From Polyangiaceae bacterium (GTDB lineage Bacteria > Myxococcota_A > Polyangia > Polyangiales > Polyangiaceae): a stretch of DNA of 43,780 bases. Positions 24,885-34,700 of the stretch are shown one piece after another (position 1 is the first letter of the stretch; each line of letters starts with the position of its first letter). Both the position numbers and the translations under genes were made by a program. The notes under the pieces are model-generated. The model was not told where the DNA came from, did not search any database, and saw only the letters and a program-made list of their open reading frames with translations. The DNA is taken from assembly GCA_029941785.1 (NCBI GenBank), contig JAPYTK010000019.1, forward strand, positions 1-43,780, read 5' to 3'.

Positions 24885-26416
24885 TTGCCGGCCGAATCCG
24901 CGCCTCCCGATCGCTGGGACATGGGAGGAGCCGACGGCGCCTGTTGAGCATCCCGGGCCGCGTTCACCGCCTTGCGGATATGGGAGCCGGCTACCGCAGA
25001 CTTCATCGTGTGTCCCTTTTCCGCGGCTCGGCCGACGACGAGAACCTCGTCGACATGCCCACTCTTCCCCGACTGTCCTGCCGAGACCAACGTCGCCTCC
25101 TTCGCCTCGCTGTTCATCTGCGGGCCACTGTCGCGCGCCGGCACCGTAGAGGTCCCCATTTCGCGGGGCGGTCTCGAACTCTCGGCCTCCCAATCCTCGC
25201 CCGGATGGCTCCGCGCGCTGTCGGGAATGTCTTCGTCGGGACCCTCGAGCGCTGCCAAATTGCCTTCTTCGAAAACGGCGGCCGGAAGGCTGCTCTGAAT
25301 GAGCAACTCCGATGGTCGACCCGCTGGGACCGAGTCGTCGCTATCCTGGCCAAAACCCTGGAAACTCGCGAGTTCGAAGCCCGAGGCCGGTGACCCTGCT
25401 TGCAGCTCTTCGCTCTTGTCTTGAAGCGAGGTGAACTCGAAGAGGGTCTCTTGAATGAGCTTGTCGATGATCGACATCGTTGGCTCGAAGGTCGTCGTTC
25501 GCGACTTCATCGCCAGCTGGACCAGATCGGCGATGTCGAATGCACCGACCGGCCGCGCCATCGAATAAAGGACGCGATTCAAATCGTGACCGAGTTCGCG
25601 CGCTGTCGCATACCGCTCTGCGGGATCTCGAGCCAAGGCTCGACGCAAGATCCCGTCGAGCACATCCCCCACGTCGGGCCGCAGTTGAGAGATCGGCGTA
25701 TACTCGGCCTTCTGCACGAGCTTCACCGTGTCGTAGTCGGTCTTCCCCTGAAAGAGCCTGCGCGACGCGAGCATCTCCCACAGGAGAATACCCGTGGCGA
25801 AGATGTCCGCACGCGCGTCCACATCCTTGCCGTGCGCCGCTTCCGGAGAAAGGTAACTGAACTTGCCTTTGATGATCCCCACCTCGCTCTTCTCGAGCTG
25901 GGTCGAGGCTTTCGCGAGACCAAAGTCGGCGATCTTCACCTCGCCGTGCTTGCTCATGAGCACGTTGGGTGGGGACATGTCTCGGTGCACCGCGTTGAGC
26001 GCCTCACCGTCGGCATTGGTCTGATCGTGAGCGTAGGCGAGGCCCTCGCACACCTTGGTCGTGATGTAGACCGCGGCCTCTAAAGGAAATGGCTTGTTCG
26101 CCTTGCGTAGGTAACTGTTGACGGCCTTGAGATCGGCGCCGTCGACGTACTCCATCACGATGAAGTAGGTGTTGTCGCCCACGCCTATATCGAACACCTG
26201 CACGATGTTCGAATGGGACAAGTGCGCGCTGAGGCGAGCCTCGTCGAGAAACATCGCGATGAAGCGTTTCTTCTCACTCAGATGAGGGAGGACGCGTTTG
26301 ATCGCAACGAGCTTCTTGAACCCCTCGAGACCGGCACTCTCACCGAGAAACACCTCGGCCATGCCGCCGGCTGCGAGGCGCTCGATGACCCGGTATCTCT
26401 GTTGCTCGATCGACAT
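24803..26416 (-). CDS. Tail-anchored Ser/Thr protein kinase
   Basis: 537 residues. The Hanks-type kinase domain spans about 8-275: Gly loop LAAGGMAEVFLG, catalytic Lys in VAIKRV, catalytic loop HRDMSPPNVLM, DFGLAKA, and SPEAAHG for the APE region. All catalytic residues are present. A long Ser/Glu/Pro-rich region (about 330-505) leads to a single C-terminal membrane helix (VKVVLVLLIAAGIGAALVF), so the kinase is probably cytoplasmic with a C-terminal membrane anchor and no sensor outside. HRDxSPxN loops are common in myxobacterial kinases. It converges on the PDZ gene with overlapping 3' ends and diverges from the symporter gene across about 180 bases. Confidence 0.94.
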   Translation of the reverse strand: MSIEQQRYRVIERLAAGGMAEVFLGESAGLEGFKKLVAIKRVLPHLSEKKRFIAMFLDEARLSAHLSHSNIVQVFDIGVGDNTYFIVMEYVDGADLKAVNSYLRKANKPFPLEAAVYITTKVCEGLAYAHDQTNADGEALNAVHRDMSPPNVLMSKHGEVKIADFGLAKASTQLEKSEVGIIKGKFSYLSPEAAHGKDVDARADIFATGILLWEMLASRRLFQGKTDYDTVKLVQKAEYTPISQLRPDVGDVLDGILRRALARDPAERYATARELGHDLNRVLYSMARPVGAFDIADLVQLAMKSRTTTFEPTMSIIDKLIQETLFEFTSLQDKSEELQAGSPASGFELASFQGFGQDSDDSVPAGRPSELLIQSSLPAAVFEEGNLAALEGPDEDIPDSARSHPGEDWEAESSRPPREMGTSTVPARDSGPQMNSEAKEATLVSAGQSGKSGHVDEVLVVGRAAEKGHTMKSAVAGSHIRKAVNAARDAQQAPSAPPMSQRSGGADSAGNQGAVKVVLVLLIAAGIGAALVFSGAL

Positions 26417-26595
26417 GGAGAGTGTGTACCAAACCGGAGGCTAGATCGCTTTTTTGCCGACGTCGCCACACAAAATGAAGCGCAGACGGCCAGTTGCACA
26501 ATCGAACGCACAATGGCCCCCTCCGCGCGGGTCATGATCCGCTGGCCTTCTTTGCCCGCGGTGCCTAAGCTCCGCGTCACTTGGGCCCCCCATCC

Positions 26596-28056
26596 ATGAA
26601 CACGATATCCGTCAGCTTCCTCCTGTTTCTCAGCATCTTTCTCGGGGTAGGCATCTATTCTGCCTCCCGCAAGAAGGACACCGCGGAGGACTACCTGGTC
26701 GCGAGCCGTGACGTACACCCCTGGCTGGCAGCCCTGTCAGCCGTCGCCACCAACAACAGCGGCTTCATGTTCATCGGCCTCATCGGCATGACCTTCAGCG
26801 ATGGACTCAGCTCGATGTGGATCATGCTCGGCTGGGTGACGGGCGATTACGTGGCCTGGTTGATGAAGATCCCCGACCGCTTGCGCGTCGAATCAGAGCG
26901 CGTCGGCGCGGTGACCATTCCGTCCTTCATCGGCAGTTCGAACGAGAAGGGCGGCCCTTCATCCCGCCCCGCGACCATCGTAGCCGGCCTCATCACCTTG
27001 GCCTTCCTGGGGATCTACTCGGCGGCTCAGCTAAGCGCCGGAAGCAAGGCGCTCCACTCGATGTTTGGATGGAGTTACGAGGTCGGCGCGATCCTCGGCG
27101 CGGTCATCGTCGTGATCTACTGCTTCGCCGGGGGGATCCGCGCCTCGATCTGGACCGACGCCGTGCAGTCGGTGGTGATGTTCGTCTCCATGGCGGTGCT
27201 GCTCATCGTGACGGTGAGCCACGCTGGCGGCTGGGGGGCCATGTGGACCTCGCTCGAACAGATGAACCCGCAGTTCGTATCCGTCTGGCCCGCTGCGCCG
27301 AAGTTCGGCTTGTTCATGTACATCATCGGCTGGATGTTCGCGGGCTTCGGTGTCATCGGACAACCTCACATCATGGTCCGTGCGATGGCCATCGACTCGC
27401 CCGACAGCATGGCCTCGGCCCGCCGCGTCTACGTCTTTTACAACGCCCTCTTCGCGGCGATCGCCATCGCGGTGGGTCTCGCAGCGCGCGCCGCCCTCCC
27501 CGGCCTGACCGAGGGCTTCGATCTCGCTACTTTCGACGCCGAACTCGCCCTGCCGAAGCTCGCCCTCGCGCTGCTTCCAGGGGTGATCGTCGGCTTGTGC
27601 CTCGCCGGCCTCTTCGCCGCCACGATGTCGACCGCCGACTCGCAAATCCTGTCCTGCTCGGCCGTGCTCACGCAAGACCTCTTCCCTAAAGCGGGCAAGC
27701 GCTACAGCGTTCTAAAAGGCGCGACCATCTTCGTGACCATCCTGGCGCTCGGGCTCGCCCTCTATGCGATCGCCCAGGAGCGCGCCGGAGAGAAGAGCGG
27801 GGTGTTTGAGCTCGTCGTCCTCGCGTGGGCCGGGCTCGCCGCCGGTCTTGGCCCGGCGCTGATGCTCCGCTGCTTCAAGCGCCCCTTGCCGAGTGGCGTC
27901 GCGGTGGTCACGATGCTCGGCGGGATCGCCGGTGTGCTCGGCTGGCGCTACGGCCTCGAATTGAACGGAGCCATCTACGACGTACTGCCCGGCATGGTCG
28001 CGGGCTTCGGCGTCTACGGCGCGTGGTGGCTCGCCAAGGACCGGGCGGCAGCGTGA
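26596..28056 (+). CDS. Sodium/solute symporter, PutP-like (SSS family)
   Basis: 486 residues from the ATG at 26596; a TTG five codons upstream is less likely. About 13 hydrophobic segments are visible. The N-terminal region matches the SSS pattern: DTAEDYLVASRDVHPWLAALSAVATNNSGFMFIGLIGM, then WVTGDYVAWLMKIPDRLR, then VGAVTIPSF. GVIGQPHIMVRAMA and LFAATMSTADSQILSCSAVLTQDLFP are also typical of PutP-type carriers. It would use the sodium gradient to import proline or another small solute at the inner membrane. The substrate cannot be read from sequence. Confidence 0.92.
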   Translation: MNTISVSFLLFLSIFLGVGIYSASRKKDTAEDYLVASRDVHPWLAALSAVATNNSGFMFIGLIGMTFSDGLSSMWIMLGWVTGDYVAWLMKIPDRLRVESERVGAVTIPSFIGSSNEKGGPSSRPATIVAGLITLAFLGIYSAAQLSAGSKALHSMFGWSYEVGAILGAVIVVIYCFAGGIRASIWTDAVQSVVMFVSMAVLLIVTVSHAGGWGAMWTSLEQMNPQFVSVWPAAPKFGLFMYIIGWMFAGFGVIGQPHIMVRAMAIDSPDSMASARRVYVFYNALFAAIAIAVGLAARAALPGLTEGFDLATFDAELALPKLALALLPGVIVGLCLAGLFAATMSTADSQILSCSAVLTQDLFPKAGKRYSVLKGATIFVTILALGLALYAIAQERAGEKSGVFELVVLAWAGLAAGLGPALMLRCFKRPLPSGVAVVTMLGGIAGVLGWRYGLELNGAIYDVLPGMVAGFGVYGAWWLAKDRAAA

Positions 28057-28175
28057 TCAACATCTTGACGGCCGTGGCCGGATTCTCGCTTCTCGCGGCG
28101 CTCGCCGCTCGCCGGAACATCGACCGAGCCCTCGACGCAGACTCGCCCATGGGCGGGCCCACCCTCTCGGACTGA
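28053..28175 (+). CDS. Possible 40-aa single-helix membrane protein
   Basis: A GTG at 28053 overlaps the TGA stop of the symporter (GTGA), a classic coupling arrangement. The frame gives 40 residues: a hydrophobic helix (INILTAVAGFSLLAALAA) and a short charged tail ending 5 bases before the ABC-F start. It could be a small partner subunit of the carrier. No family is recognised and chance cannot be excluded. Confidence 0.4.
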   Translation: MINILTAVAGFSLLAALAARRNIDRALDADSPMGGPTLSD

Positions 28176-28180
28176 CTGAC

Positions 28181-29980
28181 GTGGCCCTGCTCAGCCTGCG
28201 CAACGTCACCCTCGCTTACGGCGGGGATCCCCTGCTCGATCAGCTAAACTGGCACGTCGAGACCGGTCAGCGCATTGGGCTGCTGGGCCGCAACGGGGCG
28301 GGGAAATCCACGCTGCTCCGGGTGCTCGAAGGTCGCGTGACCGTCGATGAGGGTACCGTCGAGCGCTCGCCCGGCGTCAGGCTCAGCATGCTCGAACAAG
28401 AGGTGCCTCGCGAAGGGCAAGGCTCAGTCCGGGACGTTACCCGCGAAGGCCTACAGCTCGCGCCTGACGAAGAGCCACTGGCCTATGACCACCGCATCGA
28501 GGCGGTGCTTTCCCGCCTCGGACTCGAGCCCGACGTCCCATTCGGGAGTTTGTCCGCGGGCATGAAACGACGCGTGCTCCTCGCGCGCGCGCTCGCCACC
28601 GAGCCGGATGTCTTGCTGCTCGACGAGCCCACGAACCACCTGGACGTCGACTCGATCGATTGGCTCGAAAGCTTCTTGCGAAATTTTCGCGGTAGCCTGT
28701 TGTTCGTCACCCACGATCGAGCCTTGCTCAGTCGTGTCGCCACGCGCATCGTGGAACTCGATCGGGGCAAGCTGTACGAGTTTCCCGGTAGCTACCAAGA
28801 CTACCTCAAGCGCCGGGCCATGGCCCTCGCCGCCGAAGACGACCAAAACGCGGAGTTCGACAAGAAGCTCGCCATCGAAGAGGCCTGGATCCGACAAGGG
28901 ATCAAAGCGCGACGCACCCGCAACGAAGGCCGCGTGCGCGCGCTCAAACGATTGCGAGAACAGCGGGCCCAGCGACGCCAGCGCGTCGGCCAAGCCAAAA
29001 TGAATGTCCAGACCGCCGACAAATCCGGCAAGCTCGTGGTCGAAGCGAAAGGGATCTCCGCTGGCTATGGCGACACCGTCGTCGTGCGCGACATGTCCAC
29101 CATCATCTTGCGGGGCGATCGGGTAGGGCTCGTCGGTCCAAATGGTTGCGGCAAGACGACGCTGCTCAAGGTGCTCTTCGGCGAGCTGCCCCCCTTGGCG
29201 GGCGAGGTCAAACAGGGAGCCCGCCTCGAGGTCGCCTACTTCGACCAACTGCGCGAACAGCTCGACGACAGCAAGTCGGTGGCGGACAACGTATCTGACG
29301 GCGGCGACACCATCACCATCGATGGCAAGCCCCGGCACATCATCAGCTACCTCAAGAGCTTCCTCTTCGAGCCGGAGCGGATACGGGGCCCGGTGTCCGT
29401 GCTGTCGGGCGGCGAGCGCAATCGGCTCTTGCTCGCGAAGCTCTTTCTGCGGCCATCGAACGTGCTGGTTCTCGACGAGCCGACCAACGATCTGGACATC
29501 GAAACCCTCGAACTACTCGAGGGCTTGGTGATCGATTACGCGGGAACGGTGATCGTCGTCAGCCATGACCGCGCCTTCCTCAACAACGTCGTCACCAGCA
29601 CACTGGCCTACGAGGGCGACGGTCGGGTCATCGAGTACGCCGGGGGGTATGACGACTGGCAGAGCCAACGGCGCAACGCGACGGGGCTCGAAGACGGCCC
29701 GAGTCAAAGACACAAGAAGGGGATCAAACCAAAGACCCAAGGGCCTCGAAAGCTGACCTTCAAGGAGAACAAGGAGCTTGCCGCGCTGCCCGCAAGAATC
29801 GAAAGCCTCGAGACCGAGCAGGAAGCGCTACAAGTCAAACTCGCCGATCCGAATTTTTATCAGCAACCCAGCGAGACAATCGCCGAAGGCAAAGAGCGCC
29901 TCGATGCCATCGCGAGCGAACTGGAAACGGTCTACCAGCGCTGGCAGGCGCTCGAGGAGATCGCATCGCAGGCGAATTGA
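28181..29980 (+). CDS. ABC-F family ATPase, Uup-like
   Basis: 599 residues with a GTG start. There are two ABC domains and no membrane segments. The first has Walker A GRNGAGKS (36-43), signature LSAGMKRRVLLAR, and Walker B VLLLDEPTNHLD. The second has GPNGCGKT, LSGGERNRLLLAK and VLVLDEPTNDLD. A linker between them contains the Arg-rich RNEGRVRALKRLREQR stretch. The C-terminal coiled coil (LPARIESLETEQEALQVKL, LETVYQRWQALEEI) is typical of Uup. ABC-F proteins act on ribosomes; Uup is linked to ribosome rescue and to branched-DNA intermediates. It stands close behind the symporter and small ORF. Confidence 0.94.
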   Translation: MALLSLRNVTLAYGGDPLLDQLNWHVETGQRIGLLGRNGAGKSTLLRVLEGRVTVDEGTVERSPGVRLSMLEQEVPREGQGSVRDVTREGLQLAPDEEPLAYDHRIEAVLSRLGLEPDVPFGSLSAGMKRRVLLARALATEPDVLLLDEPTNHLDVDSIDWLESFLRNFRGSLLFVTHDRALLSRVATRIVELDRGKLYEFPGSYQDYLKRRAMALAAEDDQNAEFDKKLAIEEAWIRQGIKARRTRNEGRVRALKRLREQRAQRRQRVGQAKMNVQTADKSGKLVVEAKGISAGYGDTVVVRDMSTIILRGDRVGLVGPNGCGKTTLLKVLFGELPPLAGEVKQGARLEVAYFDQLREQLDDSKSVADNVSDGGDTITIDGKPRHIISYLKSFLFEPERIRGPVSVLSGGERNRLLLAKLFLRPSNVLVLDEPTNDLDIETLELLEGLVIDYAGTVIVVSHDRAFLNNVVTSTLAYEGDGRVIEYAGGYDDWQSQRRNATGLEDGPSQRHKKGIKPKTQGPRKLTFKENKELAALPARIESLETEQEALQVKLADPNFYQQPSETIAEGKERLDAIASELETVYQRWQALEEIASQAN

Positions 29981-29986
29981 GCAACC

Positions 29987-30715
29987 TCAGTTGGGGCGGT
30001 ATTCGTCCCGCACGGCCTGCACCCGGTCAAACCACGCGCGCAACAGCGGACGGTTCATGAATTGCTCGAATACGGGAAAGTCGCGGACACAACACATCGC
30101 CCCGTGCATGGCCACATCGGCAATCGAGAGGGCTTCGCCCACCACGTAATCTTTCTCGCCCAACCACTCTTCGAACTGATCGACGTTTTCGCTGACCCAC
30201 GCGTGCCCGTCGCTGCGCCCCGCCTTCTTGAGAATGCGTTTGCATATGAGGTGCATGACGATCGATCCACCGAGCTTCACTCCCAATCCTTGGAGAGGTC
30301 CGTACTGTCCAGCCGTCGCCACGACACGTGCAGCTTGCGCAGCCTCCCGGACCGTGCCGTAGATGACCGTCGGCAAGGCTTGGATGAAGGCCTCGTCGAC
30401 CCATTGTTCGATCTCGGCGCTGCGCTTGGCGTCCGTTTCATCAGCTAGCTGAAAATTGAAACCTTCCGTCTTACGCTCGGCGAGGTACTCCAAAATGACC
30501 GTGGAATCGGAGAGCGTGTCGTCCCCTACTTTGAGCACGGGTACTTTTTGGGGAGCGCCTTCAGGAAGCGGCGGTAGTTCTTTCTTGTCCCGGGGGCTCA
30601 CCTCGACCGCGCGGTAGCTCATGCCTTTCAAATCCAATCCCGCTCGCACCTTGTTGCAAAACGGGCACAGGGCAAACTGATAAAGCGTAACGTCTTGCTG
30701 GGCGGGTTCACTCAT
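29987..30715 (-). CDS. Glutaredoxin/glutathione S-transferase-fold protein
   Basis: 242 residues. The N-terminal thioredoxin-fold domain has a CPFC motif at residues 17-20 (LYQFALCPFCNKVR) and KVPVLKVGDDTLSDSTVILEYL, the cis-Pro and GSH-binding region. The C-terminal helical GST domain contains EEWLGEKDYVVGEALSIADVAMHG. The CPxC motif with a long C-terminal domain is the layout of the PTGES2-like/GrxGST group rather than classic GSTs. A redox role in the cytoplasm is likely; the substrate is unknown. Its stop is 6 bases beyond the convergent ABC-F stop. Confidence 0.88.
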   Translation of the reverse strand: MSEPAQQDVTLYQFALCPFCNKVRAGLDLKGMSYRAVEVSPRDKKELPPLPEGAPQKVPVLKVGDDTLSDSTVILEYLAERKTEGFNFQLADETDAKRSAEIEQWVDEAFIQALPTVIYGTVREAAQAARVVATAGQYGPLQGLGVKLGGSIVMHLICKRILKKAGRSDGHAWVSENVDQFEEWLGEKDYVVGEALSIADVAMHGAMCCVRDFPVFEQFMNRPLLRAWFDRVQAVRDEYRPN

Positions 30716-30798
30716 GACCCCCGCTGCTTGGCCCAGCCACGACGGCCCGTCAACGGACGATGGGCCATTCGCCCCGACCGCCTCGTGCGACGCAGCGG

Positions 30799-31488
30799 TC
30801 AGCGGTTGGCCGGTAGGACGATCGTGACGGATGCTTCTTCGCCGTCGTAACGAACCTTGGTCAGCGCGGGCGGAGGTTTGGCACGATAGGTGCGCGGTGG
30901 GGGAGCTGGCCGACGCACCGACTGGGGCATCCGCGGAACCGGGACGGGCTTCGGGATCGGGGGAACATCATCGTCAGGGGGTACGATTTCGCCAGGCGGC
31001 GGGGCCGGCTTGCGCACCACCACAGGGATCGGCTCGGCGACCGCAAGACGGGGCGCCGAGGTCACGATTCGTGTCGCCGTCGATTTTCGCCAATCGTCGA
31101 CCCGGGAGATACCGCTCGTGCGAAGCAGGCTCATATGGTCGCCCGATTGTTTGACGAACAGGGCCATCGTGCCGGCTCGCAATTCCCCGATGAGTCCACC
31201 CGGAGTCTCCAAATCGAGGCAGGCCACGAACTGCGCGCCGATGCACTGTCGAATGTGCTTTGGGATCAGGCCGTTGACCGAGGCGATGCGCCGACACACG
31301 CCCGATTCGTCCAGCAGATAACTGCAGGTCGCCGTGTGCAAGGCGTAGGTCAATTCGCTCACTTTCGGGCTGCGAGATTGGCGCTTTTCCACACCGGAAG
31401 CGCTCTGCCGACGCGGGCGGCCTTGGCCGTTCACGTTTCGAGCTGCCTGCGCCAGTACGTAATCTATTTGTCGAGCTCCAAGTGCCAC
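30799..31488 (-). CDS. Unknown protein with Pro-rich C-terminal half
   Basis: 229 residues from a GTG at 31488, chosen because AAGGAGG lies directly upstream. The first half (about 35-140) looks globular: YLLDESGVCRRI, FVACLDLETPGGLIGELRAGTMALFVKQ and LLRTSGISRVDDWR. It faintly recalls small roadblock/LC7-type regulators, but I would not assign it. The second half is strongly Pro/Lys/Arg-rich (PPDDDVPPIPKPVPVPRMP) and ends in a short beta-like segment, VRYDGEEASVTIVLPANR. No signal peptide. It stands alone between the GST-fold gene and the large kinase. Confidence 0.75.
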   Translation of the reverse strand: MALGARQIDYVLAQAARNVNGQGRPRRQSASGVEKRQSRSPKVSELTYALHTATCSYLLDESGVCRRIASVNGLIPKHIRQCIGAQFVACLDLETPGGLIGELRAGTMALFVKQSGDHMSLLRTSGISRVDDWRKSTATRIVTSAPRLAVAEPIPVVVRKPAPPPGEIVPPDDDVPPIPKPVPVPRMPQSVRRPAPPPRTYRAKPPPALTKVRYDGEEASVTIVLPANR

Positions 31489-31729
31489 GCCCCTCCTTAA
31501 GCAGGATCTAGGCCAGCCAAGAAACACACGTAAGTGCTCGTTTTTACTATCTACATTTCAGAGTAGAACGCCATCTGGGCCACCGGTGATCCAGGGGAAA
31601 CCGACCAGCTGGCCTACTTTTGACAATCGACGGCGCAGCCACCATCGTTCGCGACCCTACCTACCGAGCGTGCGACCGCAGAGTCATCGGCGAGGGGCCG
31701 CCCGTTTCCGTCCAGACGGCGCGAAGGAC
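31489..31729. other. Longest non-coding stretch of the window
   Basis: 241 bases between the unknown protein gene and the end of the kinase-ATPase gene. The part at about 31525-31570 is distinctly AT-rich for this genome and holds a small inverted repeat (TCTAC/GTAGA). It probably contains the promoter of the minus-strand gene starting at 31488, but no convincing -35/-10 pair could be placed. No RNA gene or terminator hairpin with a T run was found. Confidence 0.4.
31492..31498 (-). promoter_or_regulatory. Strong ribosome binding site deciding a GTG start
   Basis: AAGGAGG on the minus strand, 3 bases before GTG 31488. It is the strongest ribosome site seen in the window and fixes the start of the unknown protein well inside the longer open frame. 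Confidence 0.6.
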
Positions 31730-34700
31730 TCAGCCCTGCAGAATCGCCTCGAGGTCGGCCGGTACGCAATCGTAGGACTCCGCCGCCTCCAATAACGCGG
31801 CATTGTGCGACAGGGCGGTGAGGAATTGCCTCTCGTAGGGAGTACCTCGCAAGCCCTGCACGCGTCGTGATAGCGCAGGCATCGCCCGTTTGATGGTGGC
31901 TTGTGCGCCGTTCAGGTCGCCCAAGTCGATCTGAGCGCTCGCGAGCGCGATGTAGATGATCCCCTCGTTGAGCAAACTCGGCGCGCCAGACTCGACGAGC
32001 TGTGCAGCCTCCAGCGCGATGCGCTCCGCCTCCTCGGTCTCGCCGTTCCGCCGCAACGCTTCGGCCCAATAACCAAGCGCGACAGGCAGCACGTCGCGGT
32101 TGTCCGTTTGCCGATACGCCTCCGCGGCGATCGCCAAGAGCTTGCTCGCACGTCGAAGGTCGGCCTGCTCACCGGACGCCACCAGCTCGCAGCCCCGATA
32201 AAACAAGACACCGAGGGTCACGCGGTCCCTCGTGATCCATCCCCCTTGTGCCGCCTCGTCTGCGGTCTGGCGCGACTCGGCCAGTACCGGTAGCAGCGAC
32301 GGCTCGCCGCCGAAGTGGGCAGCCCATCCGAGCAAGATCATCTTTCCCAGTCGGAGCGTACCGGTGCTGCCGATCTCTTCCGCCATGGCGAGACCAGCGT
32401 CGATTTCCGTACGCGCCTCATCCTTGGCACCAATGGTCGTGAGCGCAAAACCGAGATTGATGGTGAGCATCGCTTCCCGGTTGCGCAAACCCGCAGCACG
32501 CGCCGCTCGGGCTGCGTTCCTTCGCGCGTCAAGAGCGGAAGCAAGTTCGCCACGGGTCTGTCGGACGACCGCGAACGTTTGCCACGCATCCACGGCCACC
32601 GACGACAACTTGCGCTGGCGCGCAAGCTCCAGAAGCTGTTCTGCCGCGTGTTCCGCCTGCTCAAGCTGACCGGCGAAAGCATAGCGAGCGGCAAGAGTCG
32701 CGGCACATCTCGCCTGCTCGTCAACCAATCCGAGCTCGGCCGATCGGCGAGCAGCCTCGGTAAGACGCTCTTCGACATCACCGCCAGCTGAACACGCGTG
32801 ATCGTAACGCGCGCGAGCACCCAATGTCCGGACCTCGCACGCCTCATCGTAGGCGCTACTCGCCATCGATTCGATCGCCTCGCTCCGGTCAGCGGAGCGC
32901 TCGTCGAGCCTTGAGTGGATCTCGTCGAGAAGCATGGCTCGCATGAATCGAGTGCGGGGCTCGGTAGCAAACGTCAGCGCACGGTCCGCCATGTTCACAG
33001 CGGTAGCGAGCGCGTTGGCGGCCAAGGCTCGGCGCGCGGCTCGCTCCCAAAACCCCGCAGCGAGTTCGTGTTCTTCACCGAGATCGTAATGCTCGGCTAC
33101 GGTCGCTGCATCTTCGCCCGCACGAGCCAACCAAGCACCGGCCCGCGCGTGAAGATCGGCCTTGAGCGCGTCACTCACCGAAGAGTACGCCACATCACGG
33201 ACCAGAGCGTGCTTGAACCAGAACTCACGGGTCTTCGCGAAACGGGATTGCGCTTGCTCCACGATGATCTCTGCATCGCATAAGGCCTCGATCGCTGCGC
33301 CGGCAGCTTCCGCGCCGAGCTCGCCCAAGGCCTCATCCCACCCCGCCGTGCCGAGCACGCTTAGACGCGAAAGAGCGTCGCGCGCCCCTTCGTCGAGCGC
33401 ATCGAGACTGACCTGGATGGCCGCCTCGATCGTCGGCACGTTGACCTCTTCTTTGCCTGCGGCGACGACGCGGGCAAGCTCTTCGGCGAAGAGCGGAGAG
33501 CCGGCCGCCTTGACCGCGATCTGCATCAACTTTTCGTCGTCGACCTCCGCCGCCCTCGTGAGCGCGCGGGCGATTTCGATGGTGGCCTGTCGCCCAATCG
33601 GGCGTAAATCGACGCGCTGATGCTCGGCCCCGCGAAAGGCCTCGCGGTGCGCTCGAAAGAATTCGGGTCGCGCGAGAACCACGAGAAAAAGTGGCCGCGA
33701 AGAAAATCGCGACAACAAGTGAGCAAACCATGCCACGCTCTCCGTGTCCGCCCACTGCAAGTCCTCGAGCAGGATGATGCAGGGCTCACGTCGTGAGACC
33801 TTGAACATCAACTCGGTCATCGCCAAGTACAGGATGTCGCGCGCACGGTGTGCCGCGATGTCCTGAGGGAAGGGCTCACCGGCCAACAGACTGGCGAGCA
33901 GTCCGTCTTCGTCGTGAACGAGCTTGAAGTCGTCGAGTCGTTTGACAACCTCGAGGCTGTTGGCACCCCTCGGAATGCTCAACATGTCATTCAACATGTC
34001 GGCCGCCGTACCCAGCGCCCGCGCGCGACCGTAGGCGTCGCAGTGTGCCTGAATGATACGCGGCGACACGCCTCCGGCGCGGCCAAGGCTGTTCATGAAT
34101 TCGCGCGCCAAACGCGTCTTGCCGATACCCGGAGGCCCCGCCACCGACACCACGCGGGCACAGCTGTCCTCGATGCAGCGGTCATACGCGTTCAGCAAAC
34201 GGGTGAGCTCGTCCTCGCGTCCGACGAAGGGCGTCACCGTCGCGCCACCGCGACGAAGCGGAACCACACCAATCAAGGTGTGCCGATCACCCGACCGCGG
34301 CTGAAACTCGAAGCGCGTGCGAGCCAACTCCGCCGTCGTCTCGTCCGTCAGAAGCTCACCGGCCGAAGCATCCCGGGCCAGCGCGGAAGCGCGATCGACG
34401 ACGTCCCCGACGGGCCGGGCCAGATCCACGAGCGCGCGGCCCGTGGCGACACCTACCGAGGCCCCCGCTTCAATGAGTTCGCGCCCGATCTCGATCGCCT
34501 GCACGGCCTCGCTGCCGTGAGCTCGCCGGGCGCCGAGAAACGCGACGAGCGAGTCGCCCCCGAGAGCGACCGCTTCGGCTCCGTTCTCGCGCATCCGCTC
34601 AAGATGTCTCAAGCGCGCGTCGCCCGTCGGCCCCGCGAGCACCACGACGGTGGTCACCAATCGACTGACGCTCGACAAGGCCGCTACATCCTGGCTATCG

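Noticed and set aside
31501-31515. Sigma-54-like -24/-12 element on the minus strand (TGGCCTAGATCCTGC)
   Set aside because: Spacing fits, but transcription would start about two bases before GTG 31488 and leave out the strong AAGGAGG ribosome site, so it is probably chance.
31703-31722. Short palindrome CCGTCCAGACGG after the kinase-ATPase stop as a terminator
   Set aside because: The stem is 5 bp with a two-base loop and there is no T run on the relevant strand.
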